A DNA stretch of 64,000 nt, from NCBI GenBank assembly GCA_024663395.1, contig JANFAH010000009.1, forward strand, positions 744,001 through 808,000, given 5' to 3'. This DNA is from Pisolithus tinctorius (Eukaryota > Basidiomycota > Agaricomycetes > Boletales > Pisolithaceae). The first letter of the stretch is position 1, and every line of letters begins with the position of its first letter. The notes beneath the pieces were generated by a model that searched no databases, had not been told where the DNA came from, and saw nothing but the letters and a program-made list of their open reading frames with translations. Below, piece after piece: positions 34,041 through 46,095 of this stretch. The position numbers were made by a program, and so were the translations under genes.

Positions 34041-36450
34041 ATGCTACAGTCGAGATTCACAGCTACTACGTCCAGAGCGTGTACACGCTCTCACCTCGCA
34101 AAATGTACATTGTCGCGGACGTTCCGTTCGTCCTGCACAACATGGGACGAGACCAAAAAACCTATCATGAACCGCCACAGCAGGACGATTACGCAGCCTA
34201 AAGACCAGGGAGCAGGACAGGTAAATCAGCGCATCCCGTTTTGCTCGAACAGCCGGAGATTGTGTATGTAGGTTTGTACTAAAACCTTCCTTAGGCCATG
34301 CTGTATGCTACGGAGGGTATTAAGAGTGACGATGACTTCCAAAGAGCTATGATTGGTGTTGGAAGCGTGTGGTAAGTAAGTTCCACGTGTCATTCAAATC
34401 GCTTGACGCGTAACGGGTGTGCGTGCCCAGGTACGAAGGCAATCCGTAAGCAACTCCGAGGGGGCGTACATACATACACCGAATAATCAAATTCGCACCC
34501 CCCACAGATGCAACCGCCACCTCCTAGAACTGGGCAAAGAAATCAAAGCCTCCATCTACCAAGCCGGAATGATCGGATACCAGTTCGGCACGGTCGGCGT
34601 GAGCGACGGTATGAGCAACGGGACGTCAGCGATGAATTATTCCCTCCAATCGCGCGATCTCATCGCCGACCAAGTGGAGACCGCTGCAGCGGGTCACTGG
34701 CTCGATGGTATGGTCGTCGTGCCAGGCTGTGATAAAAATATGCCAGGGGTTATCATGGCTCGTAAGTCGTTCCTGGTATAGAAGTAACCTACCTGTATAT
34801 CTCATCAAAAAGCCTCGCAGTTGGACGCCTGAACAGGCCGGGCCTGATGGTTTATGGAGGTACTATACGTCCAGGGTCTTGTGAAGGGCAACCACAATTG
34901 GATATTGTCTCCGCCTTCCAGTCTTATGGGAAATACATCCAGGACGGTAAGACTCCCGATGCAGAAGCATTTCGGTACAACACGGTGCGACACGCCTGTC
35001 CCGGGCCTGGCGCATGTGGCGGTGTGCGTGCTTTTAATCCAAGGAATCTCCGTGAAGACGCATATTGACAAATTAAATGGCTAGATGTACACTGCAAATA
35101 CGATGGCCAGTGCCATAGAAGCACTTGGGATGTCGCTCCCGGGCTCGTCATCTTTCCCCGCTGAATCACCGGAGAAAATCGAAGAATGCAAAACTGTCGG
35201 TGCTGCCATGCGGAACCTTGTCGAGAAAAACATTTTACCGAGAGATATCATGACTCGTTCTGCCTTCGAGAATGCGATGGTACGTCCGCGCGTGACCACC
35301 AGTTATTGTCACTTTAATAAATAATAATTTATCGCCGATTGACGCGCTGAAAATGACACAGGTCTTGGTCATGGCACTTGGAGGCTCGACAAATGCAGTA
35401 CTCCACTTGATTGCGATGGCACACTCGGTTGGTATCACCCTCACACTGGATGACTTCGCTCGTGTTTCGGAGGCAACGCCGTTCTTAGCAGACCTCAAGC
35501 CGAGCGGTAAATACGTTATGGAAGACGTATACAAACTTGGCGGCATTCCCAGTGAGTAGTTGAAACATGTGACATTTATGGGCGGACAAGGATGGCTTAT
35601 TTGACCCGCTTCAGAGGTCCTACATTACTTGATGAAGAATAACCGTATAGACGGGAACAACATGACCGTCACGGGCCTTCCGCTCGGAGAGAACCTTGAG
35701 CGCTGGGTACACAAGCACGGTGAACTTTCTCCAAACCAGGACGTTATTCGCCCGCTTGACAACCCAATCAAAACGTCTGGACATATCCGGTAAGTGCTGT
35801 GTTGATAGGGCTCATCCCCGTGGTTGATTGGTCGATAGAATTCTGCGCGGTAACCTGGCACCTGGGGGGGCTGTCGCGAAGATTACGGGAAAAGAAGGTC
35901 TTAACTTTACGGGAACGGCACGGGTCTTCAACTCGGAAGAAGAGTTCGTCCCTGCTGTGGAGTCCGGTTCCATCAAGAAGGGCGAGAAAACCGTGGTCGT
36001 CCTGCGGTATCTTGGCCCTAAAGGCGGGCCTGGAATGCGTGAGATGCTCAAACCAACCAGTCTCATTATGGGCGCTGGTTTAGGAAAAGATGTTGCCTGC
36101 TTGACTGATGGCCGGTTCAGCGGAGGGTGCGTGTTTGTTCTGCTCAAATTGGGGAGGTTATCTTCTTATACAGTTGACTGATTAATGCCGCTCGTAGATC
36201 GCATGGTTTCTGCATCGGACATGTTGTTCCCGAGGCTCAGGAGGGAGGAGCCATTGCTCTGGTAGAGGACGGCGACATTATATCTGTCGATGCCGTATCC
36301 AACACTATTGAGCTTCACATCACTCCGGAGGAGATGGAACGCCGTAGAAAAGCATGGAAAGCCCCTCCTTTGAAAGTTACCCAGGGTACCCTCATGAGAT
36401 ATGTGAAGACCGTGACGGATGCCAGCCACGGGTGTATCACCGATGCATAA
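34041..36450 (+). CDS. ILV3: dihydroxy-acid dehydratase
   Basis: Mitochondrial Fe-S enzyme, third step of branched-chain amino-acid synthesis. About 609 residues in ten exons: 34041-34220, 34295-34371, 34431-34445, 34508-34761, 34821-35023, 35085-35279, 35362-35551, 35615-35789, 35839-36126, 36198-36450. The N-terminus is rich in Arg/Ser/Thr with few acidic residues, as in a mitochondrial presequence. Cluster cysteines are visible in [22 protein letters not shown] and [11 protein letters not shown]. Other signatures: [48 protein letters not shown] and [20 protein letters not shown]. Exon 3 is only 15 bases. The C-terminus faces RIO1 convergently with 135 bases between stops. Confidence 0.96.
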
Positions 36451-36585
36451 GAAGCACGACCCGCACGCACCGGATACCTAAAAAAAGTGTGTACATATAC
36501 ATATTCATTTTTATGACAAGCGATACCACACCCTGCAATTGCGTGTACGAAATCGAAGCAGTACTGGGGGAGCGTCGCACGTTCA

Positions 36586-38728
36586 TTATCGTGAACGTTG
36601 TGTGATCTTGATCCTGCGTTTTTTCTCTGCTTTAGGTATTTTGTTCTTTCTCTTTTCTCTTGCCTCGGCTTTCACAGCTTTTTTGCGTTCCTGTGGTCGT
36701 TAAGTGTGAGTCATCCAGTACAAGTGCAGGGTTTTGAAAGAAACCATAAATACATACCTTCTTAGCTTCTCGGTCCTCGTGCCTGTGACCCCGTGGAACT
36801 TTACGTAGGTTATCCTTCTCAACTTCACCATCACCCTCGCGCTCGCCTTCGAGATCTTCCTCACCGGCCGTACTGGACCCATCACTATCATCATCACTCT
36901 CCATATCTGAAGAACGGTCGGACCGTTCTTCTTCATTTTGTTCGTCACGATCATCAAAATGTACGTGCTGATGCTGATGCCGATGAAGTCCACCATTTTC
37001 GGGTTTCCGCTGCTGAGAAGCTGCTGCAGGGTCCACCAGACCGATTGTGTCCCTGTAGATAAGCCCTTTGCCTTGTTTGAGAGCGTCAATATCGCGTTCC
37101 GGATCGTACACCTCATTGAGTGTCCGCGGGATGTATGAACGTAAGAACACATTCTCTTCATGATCTCGATGCGCAGCATCGTGTTCATCATCAACATCTT
37201 TGCCTGGCACTTTCGCACTATCATTTTCTTCGCCCGATGGCTGCTGTTCCTGTGGTTGCGGTGCTTGCTGTACCTCTGATATCCATTGCACGAGGATCTC
37301 GCGCTCGTCCAGTGGGCCGCTATCTCCACCGAACACTTCACGGGTGATGAAATCAAAACAGCGTCGAATGCCAAGACCCGTCACGCCGAACCGCCCGAAA
37401 TATTCTTCGACGTTTTTGATGTCCTTCCTGAGGAAATCATAAGCGGCAGGATGGTCGTGCTCGACGCTCTGGGAGACATCAATGATGTAAAGATGTGAGT
37501 CGTGATAGATAATGTTGTACTCCGACAGATCGGCATGAACGAGTTTGCACTGGTGGTACATGCGGCGCATGTTAAGAACCAGTTCTTGATACAAGGAAGG
37601 ATAATCAGAGGATGGTATCTTTGCGTCCTTCAGTCTGGGAGAGGCCCTGAAAAAGGATGAAAGATGTCAGAAAAACCTCAGAGGTCGGAACCGGTAGGGT
37701 TAATGATGCATACCACCCCTCTTTATCACCAAGGAATTTCATCACCAGGACGTTCTCCTTGACTTCGACGGGATCAGGACAATAGATGCCCGCAGCAACC
37801 AATCGTTTCAGGTTCCGCATCTCTTTTTCCGCCCACAGGCGCACCATCTTGCGAGGATTACGGCTGTAACCATGCCTGAATCTGTGCTCGCCTGTGACGT
37901 ATCGGTCCCGATCCTTGAAGACGAGGATGGATGTCTTGTATATTTTGAGTGCTAGATGTTTGTTGTCAGGGGTCAATGCATGATAAACGTTGGCCTGTGA
38001 ATGCAATCCATCAAGATCACTTGGAAAAATAGTGCGAAACGACAGAAGGGGGCCCACCTCTTTCCCTGTACTGACACATCCGTTGACTTCTTGAATCAAC
38101 CCACGACCAATCATCTTGAATAGAACCAGTCGTGTGCGAGGGTCCAACACGAGTTCCGAGGTAGCTCGATCAGATTTATCCTTCAAGTTGGCATACGAGC
38201 TCGGACCCTTCCTGTTGACACCTACGCCTAGGACGTACGGCTGGTCAATCTTGGCTATCCTAGAGGTGTACTTCAAGAGCGACGCCAACTGTCCCGTAGT
38301 TTTATCCTTTGCGTGGGCCGGGGCTGTCGCACCGGCGGCTCGCGGCTGATTCACCGCTGGGAGGGAAGCTACGGCCACATTTTGGTTGATGGATGAGTGA
38401 GTGCCCTGGGCATTGCCCGTACGAACAGCGACGTGCTGACGCAGGCGATTGTATTGTTTCGTAAAATCTAAAAACCTTGGTCAATGCACATCCACGATGC
38501 AAGAGACGGTCGGCGGTGCATGCCTCGCTCGGCGATCTCCCAGTCTTCGTCTTCTACCCTGTTGTCCTCGAAATCATCGTCGCTGAGTTCGTCGTCGACG
38601 TCTTCGTCTGTAGAGCTCGACCATTGGTCGGCATCGTCAACGTAGTGACCACCATTGCGAGTATTTTCTTGGTCGAGGGCGCCGTTGAATTGATCCCGTG
38701 TAAGACTGAGTGGGTTGTCGGTAGACAT
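36586..38728 (-). CDS. RIO1: atypical serine kinase RIO1
   Basis: Kinase/ATPase of late 40S ribosome maturation. About 629 residues: exons 38728-38524, 38467-38058, 37994-37714, 37646-36758, 36690-36586. Acidic N-terminus; RIO fold with [14 protein letters not shown] (nucleotide loop), [30 protein letters not shown], catalytic [14 protein letters not shown] and metal-binding [15 protein letters not shown] long acidic, His/Gln-containing tail ends in a basic [17 protein letters not shown] stretch typical of Rio1. The catalytic Asp in HADLSEYN and metal Asp in IIDVSQ are intact. Intron 1 fits phase and family sequence only with a GC donor (38523-38468, GCATGC...TTTAG). Confidence 0.95.
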
Positions 38729-38960
38729 GTATGAAGTTCAATAGACTCTGCTATCTAATCAAACAAGACTGGTGCCTGTCACAGAGTGAGACGAGACAAC
38801 CAGAAATACGAGTATTGATTGGCACTAGTTAGATGCAACATCGTGTTCTAGGCATGTTTCCGTGAATATTCTGACAAGCGTAGGGCACTGGGTTACGGGT
38901 CTCTTTTGCAATTACTCCCTCGACGCACTCACAGACTCTGTGTCACTCATCGGGTCGAAT

Positions 38961-39657
38961 ATGCAGGCTGTCCGCAAAAGAGTTCCCTTCGCATTCAAAT
39001 CAGAAGACGACCAGGACGATCAAGTAGTTCTGGATGAGCAGGGTAACTGACGTTTCCGGTTCCTGTTTGTCCATCATCGTAATCACCGCAATGCAGAGCA
39101 GGCTCAGCTTGTTGAAGAGATCAAGGTCCACAATGCTGCCTCCAACGAGCACAACCGAAAAGCCTTGCAAGTGATGTTAACCCTATCCGCTGTCCTGTAC
39201 GTGTTTTCTCGAAATGACAGCCAGTACATGTTGATTCAAGCCATCTTCTCCGTGCAGGCATCTCATATATTGGTTCTCTGACCGACGAAGCCCCTTATTC
39301 GCCATTTTCCCTCCATCGTCTCACGATCAGGCCTCAAACGCACCCGTCCCATTCTCTGGCATCCTTACCTACATCGCGATCCTCACCCATGTCAATCTTA
39401 GCCTCCTAGTTCATCCGCGCCACGTCGTCATCGCCGGATGGGCAGTCCGCCCTATCGGGTTCGCGGAAACATTCGCATGGTCTGCGATTTGTCCCATCGT
39501 GACCGTATACACGGGTAAAGCCTGGCAGACCACTGCATGGTGGTGCATCTCAGCGGTCATGACCTGCGTCATATACGTGGTCCATGGGTGGATCCAGAAG
39601 GCGGACAAAGAGGTGACCGAACTAGAGAATCTGCAGTATCGAGCTCCCGGCGCATGA
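38961..39657 (+). CDS. small multi-pass membrane protein, uncharacterised
   Basis: About 193 residues: exons 38961-39042, 39097-39196, 39258-39657. A short acidic head (RVPFAFKSEDDQDDQVVLDE) and a helical stretch (QLVEEIKVHNAASNEHNRKA) lead into four or five hydrophobic segments (around VMLTLSAVLHLIYWF, GILTYIAILTHVNLSLLV, WSAICPIVTVYTG, ISAVMTCVIYVVHG), ending in a short polar tail. This layout occurs in fungal proteins of unknown function; I cannot name a family. The start at 38961 is the only ATG before the conserved head. It is divergent from RIO1, with 232 bases between starts. Confidence 0.75.
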
Positions 39658-39892
39658 ACTAATGACTCCGTGGTCTTTGTTTGACAGATCAGATCCCTGA
39701 CAGCAGATGTATTTTAAAAACACTTTAGATCCAACACAGGTTCTGGTCATGTTTCGGTATGCGAAAGACAACGACGGGTATCAGGTACTAACGACTGGAC
39801 GGGACAAAAGAATGACAACACGATAACCTATACATGCACCTTGATGAAAGATTCAGAATCACTAGAAGTACACCTCCCATACAAGACCTAGT

Positions 39893-40362
39893 CGGCGGTG
39901 TTGACAAGTTGTTGGACGTAAACGGTGACCTCGGCATACGCGTTTGTCAAGTATCCTGGCAGTGTCATAGACGGTATGAATCGAGAGCTAATACACACTG
40001 TCGAACGCACTCACGGACTGGCTTAACACTCCTGACTATACTTTCGAGCGATGGCCCAGTAAAGTCCCCGGCGTTGATGGCGAGGACATCAGCTAATGGG
40101 GGCGTTACGCCAGCAGGTCAATGTTACTCAACAGGTGGGCACTTACGAGTTTGGACGACAAAGTTACTGGCTACAGTCCTGTGTGCTGGACCTGGGTGGA
40201 AGGAACAATTAGATTTGTAAATTGGACGGTAGTGGTTGCACGCCTACTTTGGGCTGCGCCATGAAAGACATAGACCGGAATTACACGCCCAAATCCGACG
40301 GGCGCACCGGTGATCAAGACGGGAATGACGGACATGACGGAGAGGAAGCAGACAAACCTCAT
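39893..40362 (-). CDS. putative small secreted protein, structure unresolved
   Basis: An ATG at 40362 (minus) opens a typical signal peptide (MRFVCFLSVMSVIPVLIT, then GAP), preceded 43 bases upstream by TATATAAG. Downstream a canonical intron (GTAAGT to CCCATTAG, about 40152-40096) precedes a frame with SNFVVQ...DVLAINAGDFTGPSLES, and a later frame has YAEVTVYVQQLVNTAD followed by a stop near 39893. I could not join the three parts in one frame, so this is either a gene with additional introns or a decayed one. No family assignment. Confidence 0.35.
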
Positions 40363-40404
40363 TCCGACGAGAAACCCTGATCAATACGCCATGAACGGAA
40401 CCCA

Positions 40405-40412
40405 CTTATATA
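40405..40412 (-). promoter_or_regulatory. TATA box for the putative secreted protein
   Basis: TATATAAG on the minus strand, 43 bases upstream of the ATG at 40362. Confidence 0.45.
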
Positions 40413-40767
40413 TGCCCGTCCTGCTTCAGCTCTTTGTGGGCCGCTCGGAGATAGTGCGGCTATAGCAGAGAGTGAAGACTGTGAATATTCGCTTCCATCT
40501 TGGTGCAGTGAAGTTAAAGAGGTTGCTCCATTATATCGGAGTTTTGAGCATACCTCTGACAGACTATGCCAACATTGTCACTGTAATCGTACTAAAGGTT
40601 GTTCCGGCACTCATGGCAGAAAGAAGGGACACCACCGTGACTGACACTCTGTGAAACCGGACTATTGGAAAATCAAGCTATCCTACTGGTTTACCAGCGA
40701 TACGCGAGCCTTTTTCATAACTAACCTTGCACACCAATCTGTCCAAGATCTAAAGAAATATTCAAAT

Positions 40768-41796
40768 ATGACCACTCATGATCAGCTTCACAGTAATCGA
40801 CTACGGTATGAAATGTTGGTCGAGCTCGTCAAGGGGGAAGTTAGCAAGATGTCAGTTTTACGCTCAGCTCCCCACACGAAGCAACTCCAGTTTTCCGTGG
40901 ATATCTGCTTGGTTGCTTTGGGTGTTCGGTGAGTCCGTCATTCTCATACATGTAAAAAGTTTCATTGGAATGTGAGTTCCAAAACTACAATGATGCCATG
41001 TGGTGCAGAACCGCGTACTTGGTCGATGCTCTTACTCCTCCAGATCCAGTGTCTGTTTTCATGTCTTTGCTACAGAGTCTCCGCTTAAAGGTACGCCCCC
41101 ACCCTTGACAGTCGATCAGTGTGTGTACTATTGCATTCGCCTACTAGAGCCAGCTTTTCGGGGACGTTTTCTTGTTGAGTGTTCCCATGCACATGCAGAC
41201 CTTTTTCGTCCGAAGAACGGTTCTGCTTGAGTACACACTGCTCAACTTCCCTTCGTTCGTCCTCTTGGATCAAAATTTGACGGTGGTAAGTGTCATCTAA
41301 TTGAAGTTGTCCCAGTTGCTTCGAGGCGCTTGATGATGCATGCTTTTGAAAGTCTCCGTCGGAGCCAGACGGTCTGAGAGATATTCTCTTGAACTGGAAC
41401 TGCGAGATACTGCGACATGGAGGACTGTCATACTCCTTGCCGGACGACTTAACGCAGGAGTCCCTTATTCCCCTCGCAGGAGTCCTCCTCGACTATCCAG
41501 TAGCCTACGTTCCCGTATCAGTACATCAAAGCACCTTTCTGGACGGAGAGCCCCTGGATGTCTATGAAGTCGCGTTCGATAATCCTTCCAGGGACTTTTC
41601 CTCGACACCTGTCACGTCTGAATTCGTCTTCATCAAATTTTCATGTCCACGAAGGGTCGAGGAAAGGGATTCCTCGCTCTCACCTTCGTGTCTGCTCTTA
41701 TTGCTGAAGCATAAATTCGGATTTCGGCTCGAGAATATTGGGGCGAGTGTGTCCATCAGGCATTACACAGAGAAACTCGACCGGGTCGCACTTTGA
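40768..41796 (+). CDS. C1orf74-like (DUF4504/UPF0739) protein
   Basis: About 274 residues: exons 40768-40928, 41009-41090, 41148-41285, 41353-41796. Phases close. Features: a first block FSVDICLVALGVRTAYLVDA, a second FVRRTVLLEYTLLNFPSFVL, and a third with SLPDDLTQESLIPLAGVLLD, YPVAYVPVS and FLDGEPLDVYEVAF. Length (human C1orf74 is about 270) and the order of these hydrophobic blocks suggest the UPF0739/DUF4504 family, whose function is unknown. The family call comes from memory and is tentative; that it is a real gene is better supported. The acceptor of the last intron could be AAG at 41352 or GAG at 41364. It ends 74 bases from the convergent PPWD1 stop. Confidence 0.65.
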
Positions 41797-41870
41797 AAGA
41801 GAGCGAGACAGATACGAGAACACGGCATTGGGATGTCAAGGGCAGCACATCATGTATGTACCGTTAAGAG

Positions 41871-44357
41871 CTAATCTACATCAATGTTAACAATCTTGAT
41901 ATCCTCCAATGGCTTGTCCATCTTGTTCACTTTAACGTTCTCAATTGCATGGACAACCTCCAGCCCTGAGAAGACCCGCCCAAAGATGGAGTGCTTCTTG
42001 TCAAGCCATGGTGTAGCGGTAGTCGTGATGAAAAACTGCGAACCGTTGGTATTTGGTCCTGCATTTGCCATGCTAACTGTGTACGGCCTACATACGAGTG
42101 AGGGATGCATATATACCACAACGTCGATAACACCCACCGATCATGTCGTAGGTCGTCGGAAAACTCATCCTCGAAGTCCCTTCCCCAGATTGACGTGCCG
42201 CCAGTTCCATCCCCCAATGGGTCGCCGGTTTGAATCATGAACTTGGCAATCACGCGGTGGAATATGACACCTTCGAAATAGCCACTCCTTGCATGCCCCA
42301 CAAAATTCTCCACCGCTTTTGGTGCTTGCTTTGGGAACAAGCGAATATGGATATCGCCAACGGTCGTGTGGATGACGGCAGAACTTGCGAGTGGAGAAGG
42401 CCCGCCTTTGTTTGTGATAGTTGCGGTAGCAATACTCTGCTCTTCTCTGGTTGGTTTCTCGTTGAAAACGTCACGGTCCGAAACTTTGCTATCCCTGGGT
42501 AATGAAAGAGGGGGGTCAGGATGATTGTCGCAGGGGGGATTCTTATCCGCCTACTCTGGTTCAGAACGAGTGAACAAGAAAAAGCGCTGCTTCTTGTACC
42601 CTGTGCAAAAAAGCGTCGGATCGCGTGCCTCCTTGTTCGCAAGGATAGGATTCGCGGAAGCAGCCATGGCCTAGAGATGTAACATGTTGATACTACGTCT
42701 TAGCAGAGTTGCTCGGGACCTACCAGTGTCGTGAAACCTTTCTTCGCAGGAGCACCTTGATACAAAGCGAGGTTCATAAACCGCACCGCTTCGTCTTTAC
42801 CCATCAATCGTACGACCTTGTTAGTTACGGTATTAACCACTATACAAGAGCATGAGAACAACGGTGTCAGAAAGACATAATACCGACCTTTTATGCCGGG
42901 TAGTGTCGGATAGATGACAAAAGCCCCACTCTCATCCCAGATAGCATTGCTCCACATGGCTGGTATGCGTCCATCTGCTTCAGGTAGTTCTAACTCGCGT
43001 TCCAAGGCAAGTCGTCTCCCGAACTCCATATCGTCTACTCTGTAGGCCGTCGTTCCAGCCTGTTGCATCTCTTGTATTGCAGTCAGAGACTCGTCATACT
43101 TGCGTGTCATTTTTCCGGTGATAAAGGAAAATATTCGGATGAAACGGTCAGGAAGGGAGAACGTAACGAATGAGGAAGAGTCAGGGGAAAGTGTAATGCA
43201 AGTCGGTACCGACTTCGTCTATTCCGAAGTGAGTCTGGTTCGGCCACTCAGCTAAGAATCAGCGAACCTTTTTGAACTCATACAGGTCTGTCGTGCTCTT
43301 GTACTTCCACATGCCTGGGACCTTTTTGGGTAGTTCGAAAGGTTCCGTCGGCTCCCAAAATTCGACAAACCCATTTTCATCGGCGGAAATGACTGTATCA
43401 AAGCGGTCGCTGTACTGCACACAACGCTTTTTAGTGAGGAATCACGACTGCACTTCGCGAGGGTCTCACAGCCATGAGATGCACGGGATATCGATGTAGT
43501 TTGTCAACGACCGCGAGAGGCTTTCCATCTCCTCTAGCGTCATATATTCGAATAGTCCCGCTGCCCTGGTCCGAGCTACGCCTGTAAGACTCACATTCTC
43601 GGGTGAATCAGACTGACCTACATTGCCAACAAACCCTGAGCTTGCCCTCGTTTGTGGACATAACAACATGCGACGGGCCTGTAGTCCAGGTTAAACATGT
43701 TGATCATGTCTGCATCCTTTCAGCTATGTATCACGAAGATTTGCCGCATGGCACACGTACCGAAGTTCATCACGTCAAACACTTTCGCTGAGCCATCCTC
43801 TGAGATGCTGGCAAACAATTGCCCATCCGCACTAGCGGAAACACCCACAATCGGTGAAGAATGAGCGCGGAAATGCTTCACAAACTCGATACCGGTGTCC
43901 TGTTTCTTCCACAATTTCAAGTGTCCGTCGACGGAGGTGGTGATCAAGAAGCCTGTCCTGGGGAAGCGTAAGCACGGTAGCATAAGCGACTGGCGACCAC
44001 CCCACCCACTTGGTCATGACGCAGAAGTTGAGCGCATCCCGGTGCATGAAACTCTTGTAGTACTGCTCGGCACTCGGGAGATGCTCCAAGTAGATTCTCT
44101 CGTGCGGCAGGACTATAAACACACGCGCTATATAGTAAAACGCCAATAACATATACGAAGTGCGTACCTTTGCGTTTCTTTTTCGTAGTTCCCGGCGCAC
44201 CAGCAGGCATAGGCATTGGGCCGACATCTTCATCACTTTCATCTTGGTTCACGTCGGCAGGCGGGGGTCCAATTTCGTCAGACATTCCGTTCTGTTCATC
44301 CTCGTCGCGTTCGCGTTTTCCGAGAACCGAACTGTCGTCCTGTGAAGCATCCGACAT
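41871..44357 (-). CDS. PPWD1: PPWD1-type WD40-cyclophilin peptidyl-prolyl isomerase
   Basis: Spliceosome-associated proline isomerase, about 657 residues in 11 exons: 44357-44168, 44112-44010, 43957-43761, 43709-43622, 43581-43470, 43414-43268, 43218-42888, 42839-42724, 42670-42555, 42494-42138, 42087-41871. The acidic head has PMPMPAG and a KKKRK nuclear signal. WD40 repeats follow: [64 protein letters not shown]. The C-terminal cyclophilin domain has [46 protein letters not shown]. Active-site Arg and Phe (FHRV, QFFIT) are present, so it should be catalytic. Human PPWD1 has nearly the same length and layout. It shares a 139-base promoter with Cwf21. Confidence 0.94.
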
Positions 44358-44496
44358 GGTCGATATAAGTCCTGGCCGTGGAGTTGGCTGCAACGGTGGC
44401 CTACAGCGAGTCACGTGATCCGGGAATTTCTTCGTGATTGGGTAAGCACACTGGTTTCGATTTCAGAGTCCGATCTGTGGTATTCCAACAGCAGCC
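44358..44496. promoter_or_regulatory. bidirectional promoter of PPWD1 and Cwf21
   Basis: Only 139 bases separate the two divergent start codons, so both transcripts must start here. The genes encode two spliceosome components. Confidence 0.65.
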
Positions 44497-45779
44497 ATGT
44501 ACAACGGAATTGGCCTCACCACTCCTCGCGGAAGGTGCGTAGCAAATAGGAAAACTGGGTCGTCTATTGGAAGCTGACAGGTTCTCGACAGCGGTACAAA
44601 CGGTTATGTTCAGCGCAACCTCTCTGCGCTGCGCGTGCACCAGACTCCGGCAGACAGAGCTGCGGCATGGGATATAGCTCCACCAAAACACAGAGAGCCG
44701 GATGCGGCCATCCTGGAACACGAGAGGAAACGTAAAGTGGAGGTAAAATGTCTGGAGCTGCAGCTCAAACTCGAAGATGATGGGTACGTACTTCCGTCAA
44801 CGTGACAAAACTTACTTATCCTCTATCTAGTTTGGACGAAGCGGAAATTTTAGTCCAGGTCCAAGAGTTGCGTGAAAAACTCAACGAAGATCTGGCTTCA
44901 CTTTCCACCACAGTTAAAAACTTGAAGCCTTCCGATACGCATGCTATTGCTGCTGCGAAGAGGACTGAACTTGACAAGATGGCACGCGCGCTCGGTACAA
45001 AAAGAGACTATGTAGAAGGAGACGCCTTCGACCGTGAAAAACAGGAAGAAAACAAGTTAAGGCGCTTAGCTGAGCGGGAGGAGCGGGAGAAGAAGCGAGA
45101 GGAAGATCGTGCCAGGATGCAAGAACAGCGTGAAAAATGGCAAGCCGAACAGAGGGAAAGGGAGAAGCGGAGGAGAAGAGAGGAAGATCGGATCAGGAGA
45201 GAACAGCACGAAAGAGAACAGGAACGGGAGCGTCAGAGGAGCCGAGAAAGAGATAATCGAGAGAGAGCCCGAGATGATAGGGGTTACAGGAGACGAGAGC
45301 GAGATGACAGGGGTTACCGGACAAGAGAGCGAGACGAAAGAGACCATCGGACGGGAGAGCGAGTTGAAGGAGATTATCGGGCAAGGGGGGGAGACGAAAG
45401 GGATTACCGCACAAGAGAAGGGGATCACCGGGCAAGGGAGCGAATGCCACCACCACGTCGTTACCGTCGGTCTCGCTCGGGGTCTCCTCGTCGGCGCTCA
45501 CCCGTATCCACGCCACCTCACCGGATTCATGAACGATCCGAGTCACCTGTGAGACGTTACCGTTCGCGGTCGCCTTCCGTACATCGTGGACGCGATCACT
45601 CAGATTCCCCGCCGCAAAGGACCCGCGACCGCTCATCAAGTAGCGATCGCGATGATGACGCTTGCGACGTCTCGAGGTCGCCTAGTATTCGCGGACGTCG
45701 TCGTGAACGCTCGGTGTCTGCGGGCTCTTCGATGTCTGTCAGTACAAGCCGCACCCGTTCGGGAAGCCGTAGTGACTGA
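44497..45779 (+). CDS. CWF21: pre-mRNA splicing factor Cwf21 with RS-like tail
   Basis: About 392 residues: exons 44497-44534, 44592-44783, 44831-45779. It begins [20 protein letters not shown], the invariant start of Cwf21/SRRM2 proteins, which contact the spliceosome core near Snu114 and Prp8. The cwf21 helix follows (RKRKVEVKCLELQLKLED, LDEAEILVQVQELREKL). The rest is a long charged helix rich in Arg/Glu/Lys, then six copies of a 10-residue repeat and a Ser/Arg domain (RSRSGSPRRRSP, RYRSRSPSVHRGR) ending SGSRSD. The long RS tail makes it more like metazoan SRRM2 than the short yeast Cwc21. Confidence 0.93.
45271..45440 (+). repeat. 30-bp coding tandem repeat, five copies plus a partial
   Basis: Copies start at 45271, 45301, 45331, 45361 and 45391, with a shortened one at 45421. 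Each encodes a variant of RDDRGYRTRE. The exact 30-base register keeps the Cwf21 frame. Confidence 0.85.
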
Positions 45780-46095
45780 ATTGTTCTGACCTCCGCCATT
45801 AGTTAATAGTTTTATGTGTTATTGCGATTATGTGCTGTACTGAGCTACTTCCTACTGTAGTACGTCTCCGATGTGAGAGCGTCAATGATACCGGCTGAGT
45901 CAATGTAAAGGCTCAGTTGAGGGACAATACCAAAGTACTACCATGACCTATCCCAGTCTACTGGGAGCCACGTTCAATTCCATCTACACACATGCAGGGG
46001 CAACTATCACCAGCAAAATCTATACCACAATCGTCCGTTCGTTCATAAAAATTAACCCGTCAAATCGACCACTAGTAGAACAAAATCCAATATAG
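45780..46095. other. convergent intergenic region
   Basis: 3' flanks of Cwf21 (plus) and the AN1 protein (minus). No coding signal seen. Confidence 0.5.

Noticed and set aside
45066..45639. Minus-strand Ser/Phe/Pro-rich frames opposite Cwf21.
   Set aside because: These are mirror images of the Arg/Glu repeat coding strand, a common artefact of biased composition.
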